Shown here: positions 1-5,162 of the stretch, one piece after another
How positions within the stretch are numbered: the stretch's first letter is position 1
How the letters are laid out: every line of letters starts with the position of its first letter
NCBI GenBank assembly: GCA_003224995.1
Contig: QIAI01000386.1
Location: 3,052 to 8,213 of the forward strand
Direction: 5' to 3'
DNA from: Acidobacteriota bacterium
Lineage (GTDB): Bacteria > Acidobacteriota > Terriglobia > Terriglobales > Acidobacteriaceae
Length of the DNA stretch: 5,162 bases
Notes under the pieces: model-generated
What the model saw: only the letters and a program-made list of their open reading frames with translations
Database searches by the model: none
What the model was told of the DNA's origin: nothing
Position numbers and translations under genes: made by a program

Positions 1-2
1 CC

Positions 3-194
3 GTCCATCTGACCGGCAAGAACCAGCCGTCCACCGGCTCGGAAGCGGTGGAGTTTTTGTTCCCGCTTGAATCGCTCCGCTGCTATGAAGCCTACAATTG
101 CACCGGACAGCAGTTAATCGACGCAGGCACCGTTCTAATCAATGGTGAGCGTGTGAGTCTCGACCTGCAGATTGCCGAAGGCTCAGCTCGCTAA
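3..194 (+). CDS. C-terminal end of an unidentified protein (5' end outside window)
   Basis: The frame is open from the window edge to a TAA at 192-194 and gives 63 residues, beginning VHLTGKNQPS and ending QIAEGSAR. Its third codon positions are strongly G/C-rich, which supports real coding. The segment alternates hydrophobic and polar residues (EAVEFLFPL, AGTVLINGERVSLDL), as in a beta-sandwich tail. The pattern of a Phe-Pro-Leu strand, then EAYNC, then a strand with NGERVSLDL faintly recalls the C-terminal beta domain of glycoside hydrolases such as family 38 alpha-mannosidases. That resemblance is weak and I do not assign the function. It runs opposite to the rest of the protein genes in the window and is separated from them by a partial tRNA, so it may belong to a different genomic block. 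Confidence 0.7.
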   Translation, partial: VHLTGKNQPSTGSEAVEFLFPLESLRCYEAYNCTGQQLIDAGTVLINGERVSLDLQIAEGSAR

Positions 195-384
195 CGCGAT
201 CTTTTAGTCAGAACGGTGAGATGTGGCTTCACGGGTTTTAGCTACGGGCATTCCGTGTGGGTAGGCAATCGTCCGCCAAATTAGTGTCCCGAGACTGCCG
301 AATGGGATCACTTTGCGTACTTGTAGGTCGTGCGGTGCGCCTCCCGGTGATTGGGATTGCTGCGTGACACGCCGCGGGAGAGAA
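195..384. other. Non-coding spacer with no recognised element
   Basis: About 190 bases lie between the stop of the left-hand gene and the partial tRNA. All frames are broken by stops or give short unrecognisable peptides. I see no hairpin followed by a T tract and no convincing promoter. The only notable string is GGAGAGA at 377-383, directly before the tRNA fragment; it could be a remnant of the tRNA 5' acceptor strand. Confidence 0.5.
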
Positions 385-446
385 TTGCTAAACCGTTGTA
401 CGGGCTAACACTTGTACTGAGGGTTCGAATCCCTCCCTCTCCGCCA
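385..446 (+). tRNA. Partial tRNA-Ser(GCU): 3' fragment from anticodon loop to CCA, probable attachment site or tRNA remnant
   Basis: Read from the 3' end: CCA is at 444-446 and the discriminator G at 443. The acceptor 3' strand CCTCTCC is at 436-442. The T arm is perfect: stem GAGGG (419-423) pairs with CCCTC (431-435) around the loop TTCGAAT (424-430). Before it is a long variable arm, with GTACGGG (398-404) pairing through G-U steps with CACTTGTAC (409-417), as expected for a class II serine tRNA. Bases 385-391 (TTGCTAA) form a complete anticodon loop with anticodon GCU at 387-389, and 392-396 is the 3' anticodon strand. The sequence upstream (380-384, GAGAA) cannot pair with that strand, and there is no D arm, so this is not a functional gene. 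A break at the anticodon loop with a kept 3' end is the typical footprint of tyrosine-recombinase integration. The alternative is a tRNA with an internal deletion, because GGAGAGA at 377-383 could pair with six of the seven acceptor bases. Confidence 0.85.
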
Positions 447-453
447 GACCTGG

Positions 454-1137
454 CTAGAACGCTGCCTCGGTGCTTGTGCCAGCGGCTGCGAAAACGTCGG
501 CCGTTTCCTTCTCCGCGATGGGAATGAAGGCCTGCACAACGCTTGAGTCGAATTGCGTTCCGCTGCTGCGTACCAGACGCGCGATAGCGTCCTGATGTGG
601 CAGGCCCTTCCGGTAGCAGCGGTTCGACACCATGGCATCGTAGGCGTCGATCACGGAAATGATTCGTGAAACCAGAGGAATGTCTTGTCCCTTTAGTCTC
701 GCGGGATAACCCGTGCCATCGATGTTTTCGTGATGGTGCAGCGCGTACAAGCTGGCCTCTTCTAGACCGGGGAAAAGCCGCAGGATGGACCAGCTGTACT
801 CCGGATGGCGGTTGATGATTGCCCGCTCCTCTTCCGTGAGAGGGCCGGCTTTCTTCAGGATTGAGTCCGGGACTCCGATCTTGCCAATGTCATGCAGCAG
901 GGCAGCGACTTCTACCTGGTAGAAGCGGTCTTCGGGAAAATCCATCTCACGCGCAACCCGGATGGCCCATTCTGCCAGCCGCGTGCTGTGTACGCCCGTA
1001 CTGATGTCTTTCAGGTCCAGCAATTGGTTGAAGGCACAGATCACGGAATTGCGAAGCGCGGAATGCTGCTCCTCCAACTCCTTGACACGGAGCAGAAGTT
1101 CCGGCACTTCGAATCCAAGATTTGCGATTGCCGTCAT
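454..1137 (-). CDS. Stand-alone HD-GYP domain cyclic-di-GMP phosphodiesterase
   Basis: The 227-residue protein is nearly all HD-GYP domain. Visible motifs are H50 in STGVHSTR, the HD pair H82-D83 in HDIGKIGVPD (82-91), H111, H135-H136 in HHEN, and the GYP signature DGTGYP (140-145). These are the metal and substrate residues of the family, which hydrolyses cyclic di-GMP to pGpG or GMP in the cytoplasm. The position nine residues before H50, often Glu in family members, is Asp (D41). No receiver or membrane segment is present. Residues 10-30 (EVPELLLRVKELEEQHSALR) look like a short helical linker and resemble the end of a receiver domain in RpfG-type regulators, so ancestral loss of a sensor domain is possible. 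The ATG is 15 bases past the subtilase stop, with only a weak GAGA-type ribosome site, so it is probably translated from the same mRNA. The gene ends seven bases from the partial tRNA, which lies on the opposite strand, and no terminator is evident. Confidence 0.93.
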   Translation of the reverse strand: MTAIANLGFEVPELLLRVKELEEQHSALRNSVICAFNQLLDLKDISTGVHSTRLAEWAIRVAREMDFPEDRFYQVEVAALLHDIGKIGVPDSILKKAGPLTEEERAIINRHPEYSWSILRLFPGLEEASLYALHHHENIDGTGYPARLKGQDIPLVSRIISVIDAYDAMVSNRCYRKGLPHQDAIARLVRSSGTQFDSSVVQAFIPIAEKETADVFAAAGTSTEAAF

Positions 1138-1152
1138 GCTGTGGTCTCGCGC

Positions 1153-2484
1153 TTAGCGCAACACCCGGCACGCCAGGACCGCCTGATAGGTATCCAGGCG
1201 CCCGAAGCCCATGTCAAGATCCCCGATATAGTCCGCCACCGCTAGTCCCCAGGGAACGTGGGAGCTGGTGCTGCAGCTGCCGTTCGTGCCAAGCATGAGT
1301 GCTGCTGTTCCGGCAACAAATGGCGTGCTGAATGAAGTGCCCCATCCGGCGGCGTATGTGCCCCAGGGATAAGTGGTGACCACGCCTTCACCCGGCGCGG
1401 CCATCCACACCGGCGGGGCTCCGTAGTTTGTGAACGTCGATTGGATATCCGTATTCGAAGTCGAAGCAACGTCCACCACACCCGGCAGTCCACCCGGGTA
1501 GACCGTAGTGCGCTTCCCGTCGTTTCCAGCCGAGGCTACCGTGAGCACTCCCTTGCTGTTGGCGTAGCTGATTGCGCGAGCAAGTTCCGGAGAAGAACTC
1601 GAAAAATCGAAGCTCATGTTCATCACTCTCGCGCCATTCTTCACCGCGTAATAGATCGCCCGCAGCACGTCGGAGCTATATCCGGTACCGTTCGCGCTGA
1701 ATGCCTTCAAGGGCATGATCTTCGCCTGCGGCGCCACCAGGTGCACGATGCCGGCCGTCATAGTGCCGTGTCCGAAAGCCGCGTACTGGCTGCCGTCCAG
1801 AACTGCGACGGTGCGTTGATCCAGCACGGCCACGGTACGCTGGTTTACTTCCCCGGTTTGCCCCGAACTGGTATCAGGCGCGGTGGTATTGACATCGGCT
1901 CGTTCCGAACCGCCACTCACATTGCGCGTGAAGTCGTACCCGTTCACGAGCACAGCTTTCAACACCGGATGCGTGGGATCCACGCCGGTATCGATGATAG
2001 CTACCGTGATTCCCGCCCCCGTGGCATTGAAAGCCGAGTGGGTTTGGTTCGTGCGAATCAACTGATTGCCCGGCTGAAACACGTATCCATGCCAGACGGT
2101 CGAGCCGTAGTAGGAAACGGGTGCCTTATCGGTCAAGTACGAGGGCGTGGAATCCGCATACGCTTGCTGCGTATTTACAAGCTGATCGATCTCAACCGAA
2201 AGAATGCCGGTCTGCAAATTCAGCCGCAGGAGTCCGAGCACCGGATCAAGAAGCGGCGGGAACGTCACCAGGAACAATTGCCCATTCGGATCACCCAGAC
2301 CCGTAACTACTTTGCAGCCGGCGAGCAGGCAACTCAGGTTGACACCCGGCAAGCCGAGCGAGTCGCGAACGATCACGCGTGTCTGCGCTTCGGCGGCGGG
2401 CGCGCAAAAAGACGTCAACAGCAGGAACAAACAGAACAGCAGGCCCAGTCGTTTAAGGTGAAATTGTCGTTTCAGGTCGTTCAT
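1153..2484 (-). CDS. Secreted S8 family subtilisin-like serine protease
   Basis: A 443-residue preproprotein. Residues 1-34 form a Sec signal peptide: a basic start (KRQFHLKR), a hydrophobic core (LGLLFCLFLLLTSF) and a likely cut after AEA. Residues about 36-150 are a pro-region (RVIVRDSLGLPGVN, GLGDPNGQLFLV) resembling inhibitor I9-like prodomains. The peptidase domain carries the triad D165 in VAIIDTGVD, H239 in FGHGTMTAG and S384 in GTSFSTPFVAG, with the oxyanion Asn N321 in VASAGNDG. All are intact, so the enzyme should be active after export to the periplasm or medium. C404 and C439 near the end could form a disulfide. Between Asp and His lies an exact tandem peptide QRTVAVLD (215-222 and 223-230). 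The ATG is preceded by GAGGGGG, 11 bases away, and by a closer GAG; the signal peptide supports this start. It lies between the zinc-finger gene (141-base gap) and the HD-GYP gene (15-base gap). Confidence 0.96.
   Translation of the reverse strand: MNDLKRQFHLKRLGLLFCLFLLLTSFCAPAAEAQTRVIVRDSLGLPGVNLSCLLAGCKVVTGLGDPNGQLFLVTFPPLLDPVLGLLRLNLQTGILSVEIDQLVNTQQAYADSTPSYLTDKAPVSYYGSTVWHGYVFQPGNQLIRTNQTHSAFNATGAGITVAIIDTGVDPTHPVLKAVLVNGYDFTRNVSGGSERADVNTTAPDTSSGQTGEVNQRTVAVLDQRTVAVLDGSQYAAFGHGTMTAGIVHLVAPQAKIMPLKAFSANGTGYSSDVLRAIYYAVKNGARVMNMSFDFSSSSPELARAISYANSKGVLTVASAGNDGKRTTVYPGGLPGVVDVASTSNTDIQSTFTNYGAPPVWMAAPGEGVVTTYPWGTYAAGWGTSFSTPFVAGTAALMLGTNGSCSTSSHVPWGLAVADYIGDLDMGFGRLDTYQAVLACRVLR
1796..1843 (-). 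repeat. 24-base tandem duplication encoding QRTVAVLD twice
   Basis: Two adjacent 24-base units, 1796-1819 and 1820-1843, match at 18 of 24 positions. All six differences fall on third codon positions. The exact eight-residue peptide is therefore repeated, while six of its eight codons differ synonymously (for example CAG/CAA, CGT/CGC, GTG/GTT). The repeat lies in the segment before the catalytic His of the subtilase. Confidence 0.95.
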
Positions 2485-2625
2485 AAACTCGCGTTCCCCC
2501 TCTTCATCCGGGCCTTCGCAGTGGGGGGAGTTTCGCGAGTCTAAGCTGGGAACCCGCGTTTCGCTACTTACGCCCGTAATCTCTTACTCGTAACCACTCC
2601 TGGTTCCGTACGTAACGCCGTGCTC
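2485..2625 (-). promoter_or_regulatory. Intergenic leader of the subtilase gene with repeated motifs
   Basis: This 141-base gap separates the zinc-finger gene stop from the subtilase ATG. It holds the motif CTCTTACTC at 2581-2589, repeated across the stop codon at 2623-2631. It also holds several TTACG/CGTAA steps between 2568 and 2617, a small inverted repeat AACCA-CTCC-TGGTT (2592-2605), and a direct GTTTCGC pair (2530-2536 and 2558-2564). I see no convincing -35/-10 pair and no terminator. The length and repeats suggest a regulatory role, but this is inferred. Confidence 0.35.
2496..2502 (-). promoter_or_regulatory. Probable ribosome binding site of the subtilase gene
   Basis: On the minus strand this reads GAGGGGG, purine-rich and complementary to the 16S rRNA tail, 11 bases before the ATG at 2482-2484. 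The spacing is longer than optimal. A shorter GAG at 2488-2490 lies only three bases before the start. Confidence 0.45.
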
Positions 2626-2631
2626 TTACTC
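2581..2631. repeat. Direct 9-base repeat at the end of the zinc-finger gene
   Basis: CTCTTACTC occurs at 2581-2589 and 2623-2631, 42 bases apart, which is close to four helical turns. On the transcribed strand both copies read GAGTAAGAG, and the second contains the TAA stop of the zinc-finger gene. Sequence following each copy in the transcript is loosely similar (ACGG, then CGT), suggesting a degenerate longer direct repeat. Confidence 0.5.
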
Positions 2632-3237
2632 TAAATTTCCCAATGCAATCCGGACGGTCTTGCGGTTCGCGGTGATGATGGAAATCCGTAACTGATCCTC
2701 GTGTTCGAACTCAAACTGAAACTCACCATAGTCGTTCGCGACCGTCTTCGTCACCATTTGCCCTTTGTCAGTCCACAGCACAATCGCCGCATTGCCCAGC
2801 CAACTGAGTGGCGCATCTTTATCGAGCACCTGGCCGGTGGCAGAAAAAGTGCTGGAGTGCGGTTTGCGCTCCAGGCGCAAATCCACGGTAAGACCCTCCG
2901 CTTCATAAACGATCTGGCGAGTGCTTGCAGTGCCGCTCCGAACGCCCATTGGTAAAGGCTGGGTCGCGCTGTCAAAAATCATGCTTGCGATCAGCCCGAC
3001 TTCCGGCTGTTCCGATTGGCTATTGGCGAACTGCAACTTCACTAAACGAACGAAATTCTCCGGAGGGGCATACTCGTTCTCCTTGGCTGCAAACTGTGCG
3101 ATCCGGCCCCAAAGGGCAACGGCACTCTTGCATTCCGGACAGCGCGACTCCAGGTGCCTTTCCAATTCGTGCGCCGTTCCCGGCGCGCTGACCCCGCGTA
3201 CAAAATCGGTCCACCTATCCTCTGAAAAATGCGCCAT
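2626..3237 (-). CDS. Zinc-finger (anti-sigma-like) protein with C-terminal beta-sandwich, CHAT partner candidate
   Basis: A 203-residue cytoplasmic-looking protein with no signal peptide or membrane helix. The N-terminus (MAHFSEDRWTDFVRG) leads into a helical segment with H28-LESR-C33-PE-C36. This is a His-x4-Cys-x2-Cys variant of the His-x3-Cys-x2-Cys centre of zinc-binding anti-sigma proteins, with further His residues at 3 and 23. Residues about 110-203 are beta-rich (VYEAEGLTVDLRLER, FSATGQVLD, TVANDYGEFQFEFE, LRISIITANRKTVRIAL) and resemble a carboxypeptidase regulatory-like or transthyretin-type sandwich. I chose the ATG at 3235-3237 because GAGG sits six bases upstream. In-frame ATGs at 3241-3243 and 3247-3249 and a TTG at 3295-3297 would add 2, 4 or 20 residues, but lack a comparable ribosome site. 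It follows the CHAT gene on the same strand, so an adaptor or regulator of that protease is plausible. A true anti-sigma role is uncertain without a visible sigma-factor gene. Confidence 0.85.
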   Translation of the reverse strand: MAHFSEDRWTDFVRGVSAPGTAHELERHLESRCPECKSAVALWGRIAQFAAKENEYAPPENFVRLVKLQFANSQSEQPEVGLIASMIFDSATQPLPMGVRSGTASTRQIVYEAEGLTVDLRLERKPHSSTFSATGQVLDKDAPLSWLGNAAIVLWTDKGQMVTKTVANDYGEFQFEFEHEDQLRISIITANRKTVRIALGNLE

Positions 3238-3243
3238 CCCCAT

Positions 3244-3247
3244 CCTC
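3244..3247 (-). promoter_or_regulatory. Ribosome binding site deciding the zinc-finger gene start
   Basis: On the minus strand GAGG lies six bases before the ATG at 3235-3237, which is good Shine-Dalgarno spacing. It overlaps the first of three closely spaced in-frame ATG codons and favours the third. No such sequence precedes the upstream TTG at 3295-3297. Confidence 0.6.
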
Positions 3248-3298
3248 ATAATCTGAAATGTTTGAGCCGACCGCAGACTGCTGAGCTTGCCGTTCAAT

Positions 3299-3307
3299 GA
3301 GTAAGAG
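3299..3307. repeat. Inverted copy of the 9-base motif upstream of the zinc-finger gene
   Basis: GAGTAAGAG here is the reverse complement of the two CTCTTACTC copies at 2581-2589 and 2623-2631. The three copies bracket the zinc-finger gene. In the mRNA this copy reads CUCUUACUC and could pair with either downstream copy. It lies in the gap between the CHAT stop (3359) and the chosen zinc-finger start. Confidence 0.45.
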
Positions 3308-3358
3308 AACCGATCCCGCCCAAAAATATAACCTGAGCGAAATAAATGCTTTCGACGC

Positions 3359-5161
3359 TTACCCCTTTCCTATCAGTGAGAAAGGCGCCCAATGATAGGG
3401 ATGACGATAACGTTCGCGTAGCTCCAGCATGGTGGTCCGCATCGCCTGAGCCTTGGATGATCCCTTCTGCAGATGCGTGTAAAGACCGATCATGAACTCC
3501 TTTGTACTTTCGTCGTGTACATCCCACAGGCTCAAGATGAGTGATTGTGCCCCCGCTTGAAGGAGTCCGCGAACCAGTCCCATCAGCTCATCTCCAGGAG
3601 TAACCACGTTCAGCCCGGTCGCACAACCACTGAGCACGATCAATTCGGCCGGCAGTTGCAGATGGGAAATGTCATACAAGCTTAAGTGCGAGCCGCCCAA
3701 CCGGATCGAGGAGAACATGGGATTGTCCTGCCGAAAATAGCCGTGCGTCGCGATGTGTACCAGTCGACTGCTGCGCCCGTGCGTTCGCAATACATCTTCG
3801 GTCGCGGCCTCTCCCATGAAGAGTTTCGCGTCCGGAAGAATCCTGCTGAGAGCCTCCACTTCGGTTCGAATCGAAGGAGCCTGCGCATCCGGAACCCCAA
3901 GAATCAAGGAACCGCCCGATGCATTCGCCTCTTTCGCCTGACAAACCGCATAAACGCTCGCGCTGGGTGCATAGGAAATCGAATGCCGATCCACCAGGTA
4001 CGACGTCCCATCATGCAGTGCATGAAAGGGCACGTAGTGCAACAACCCATGGGGCACAAACACCAGGTGTTCTGTGACCAGCAACTGGCGGATCGGCAGG
4101 ATCAACTCCTGGTACAGGTTCTTGAGGTGCGCCTCGGTTGAGAGCAAAAGCGGCTGGCTGAAGGTCGTCAGGTACTGTGGATTGAGCCGGAACTTTGATA
4201 TCTGCAGCTGTAGCAGCTGCAGCAGCTTCTGAATTCTTGAATGTACCGTTACCGGCACCATGTTTAGCCGATCGCGCGTCAGCACGCAGGCGATAGTCCG
4301 ATCTTGTATCCGAAAATACTCGACTAGCGCAGTATCCGCAGGCATAGCAGACCGGATCTCTTCCAGCGAAACCTTCGAAGCCACTTGCATGCCGGCCTGG
4401 TGCGCCTCCGCAACCGTGGCTTCCTTGAGGGCCCGCATCAGATCTGCTTCCCGTGCCCGCGCTTGCTGCTCGAGTTGTTTGATCCTCTCCTGGGAGTGGT
4501 CTTCCGGCCGCAATTGCTCGCGCTCGATCAGGTTGTAGTACCAGTTCAGCTCCTCACGAAAATTGCGGATCGATCGCACCAGTTCGCTTTGTCCCGGATC
4601 GGCCGCGCTAGGAACGTGTACCGATTGGCTCAGCAGATCCATGAGCGCACGCGATTTGGCCTGCTCGATATAGCCGAAAGCTTCCTCAAATCGGTCGGAA
4701 CTGCGCAGGCAAAGATCCACCAGGTTCTCGTAGACCTCCAGCTTGTTCTGGAAGAACGCAATTTTCAGCTCTTCGCCGCGCAGGTTCCCGCGCACGTGCT
4801 CGATGGCCTCCCGCGCTCGGCGGTAGGATTGGTAGGCCTCTTGCGTCTTCGCACCGGCTCGTGCAATTTCGCCCATCAGAAAATTCGCTTGATACTGCAG
4901 CAGCGGCGAATCAAGCTGTTCCAATTCCGCCAGCGTGCTCTGGCAATGCCGTTCCGCCAGGGGAATGTCGTTCATGCGCAGTGCGATTCGAGCCAGCAAC
5001 AACTCCGCCAGCACTGCCTTGCCCCGCATGGGGGAGGTGCGAAAGAACTCGTGCGCTGCAATGCAGAGACGTTGCGCCTCGAAGAGACGCCCCTCGTTGA
5101 ACAACACCAACGCTTCGTACAAGTCGATGAGCGAAGGCCAGAGCAGGTTCTGGTCGCGCAC
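3359..5161 (-). CDS. TPR-CHAT caspase-like cysteine protease, N-terminus outside window
   Basis: The 600 visible residues run off the right edge. The first in-frame codon at 5159-5161 is GTG within an open frame and not a convincing start, so the gene very probably continues. Residues about 10-175 are amphipathic helix pairs of tetratricopeptide type (LYEALVLFNEGRLFEAQRL, EEAFGYIEQAKSRALMDLL). Residues about 190-260 are a charged, probably coiled-coil linker. The CHAT domain begins near 265 and ends with HPYHWAPFSLIG. The caspase-clan dyad is intact: H473 in HIATHGYF and C513 in VLSGCATG (codon 3623-3625). The following GDELMGLVRGLLQAGAQSLI and LSLWDVHDEST motifs are typical. CHAT proteases are cytoplasmic peptidases often switched on by partner binding to their repeat region, as in the CRISPR-associated Craspase and gasdermin-activating systems. 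No gasdermin or CRISPR component is visible here. It is the first gene seen in the minus-strand cluster. Confidence 0.95.
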   Translation of the reverse strand: MRDQNLLWPSLIDLYEALVLFNEGRLFEAQRLCIAAHEFFRTSPMRGKAVLAELLLARIALRMNDIPLAERHCQSTLAELEQLDSPLLQYQANFLMGEIARAGAKTQEAYQSYRRAREAIEHVRGNLRGEELKIAFFQNKLEVYENLVDLCLRSSDRFEEAFGYIEQAKSRALMDLLSQSVHVPSAADPGQSELVRSIRNFREELNWYYNLIEREQLRPEDHSQERIKQLEQQARAREADLMRALKEATVAEAHQAGMQVASKVSLEEIRSAMPADTALVEYFRIQDRTIACVLTRDRLNMVPVTVHSRIQKLLQLLQLQISKFRLNPQYLTTFSQPLLLSTEAHLKNLYQELILPIRQLLVTEHLVFVPHGLLHYVPFHALHDGTSYLVDRHSISYAPSASVYAVCQAKEANASGGSLILGVPDAQAPSIRTEVEALSRILPDAKLFMGEAATEDVLRTHGRSSRLVHIATHGYFRQDNPMFSSIRLGGSHLSLYDISHLQLPAELIVLSGCATGLNVVTPGDELMGLVRGLLQAGAQSLILSLWDVHDESTKEFMIGLYTHLQKGSSKAQAMRTTMLELRERYRHPYHWAPFSLIGKG

Positions 5162-5162
5162 G

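Noticed and set aside
3..194. Assignment of the left-edge protein as a family 38 alpha-mannosidase.
   Set aside because: Only 63 tail residues are visible and the likeness is limited to a beta-strand pattern, with no catalytic motif in the window.
405..638. A short minus-strand frame reading through the tRNA fragment, ending RRGRDSNPQYKC.
   Set aside because: That ending is the typical false translation of an antisense serine tRNA, and the frame overlaps the HD-GYP gene.
1441..2544. A 367-codon open frame on the plus strand, antisense to the subtilase gene.
   Set aside because: Its translation is rich in Arg, His and Gln with no domain pattern. It mirrors the well-supported subtilase frame with a complete active site, so it is a GC-rich shadow frame.
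2592..2605. A small hairpin AACCA-CTCC-TGGTT after the zinc-finger gene, considered as a terminator.
   Set aside because: The stem is only five base pairs with no T tract on either strand, so termination is not supported.
3325..3353. A possible minus-strand promoter with TATATT at 3325-3330.
   Set aside because: The position 17 bases upstream reads GAAAGC, unlike a -35 box, and acidobacterial promoters are hard to predict. The AT-rich patch alone is not enough.
4203..4228. CAGCTG-rich low-complexity patch inside the CHAT gene.
   Set aside because: It encodes an ordinary Leu/Gln helix (KLLQLLQLQ) with common codons, so it is explained by the protein sequence.

Overview
The window reads like a piece of a GC-rich genome, most likely from the Acidobacteriota (Terriglobia/Koribacter-Solibacter type). 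That assignment is an inference from protein style, not a database result. The clues are a TPR-CHAT protease, a zinc-finger protein with a beta-rich tail of a kind I associate with acidobacterial genomes, and a secreted subtilase whose pro-region also looks acidobacterial.

Layout from left to right. Bases 3-194 (+) are the 3' end of a protein gene I cannot name with confidence. Bases 195-384 are non-coding with no recognisable element. Bases 385-446 (+) are the 3' part of a class II tRNA-Ser(GCU), from the anticodon loop to the encoded CCA, with the D arm and 5' anticodon strand missing. This is the form left at the distal end of an element integrated into a tRNA gene. From 454 to the right edge everything is on the minus strand. 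In transcription order it encodes a TPR-CHAT caspase-like protease (N-terminus outside the window), a small zinc-finger/beta-sandwich protein, an exported S8 subtilase, and a stand-alone HD-GYP cyclic-di-GMP phosphodiesterase.

The four minus-strand genes are co-directional. The gaps are about 121 bases (61 if an upstream TTG start is used), 141 bases and 15 bases. The subtilase and HD-GYP genes are almost certainly co-transcribed. The two longer gaps could carry internal promoters or operators: a 9-base motif occurs twice, once near and once at the end of the zinc-finger gene, and once inverted in its upstream region. The gene set pairs a cytoplasmic cysteine protease of the caspase clan with a probable zinc-binding adaptor/anti-sigma-like protein and an exported serine protease. 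The most interesting reading is a regulated proteolysis or stress-response module, with a cyclic-di-GMP hydrolase appended. No experimental function can be read from the sequence.

If the tRNA fragment is an attachment site, its orientation places the inserted element on the left (bases below 385 and beyond the window) and the older chromosome, including the protease cluster, on the right.
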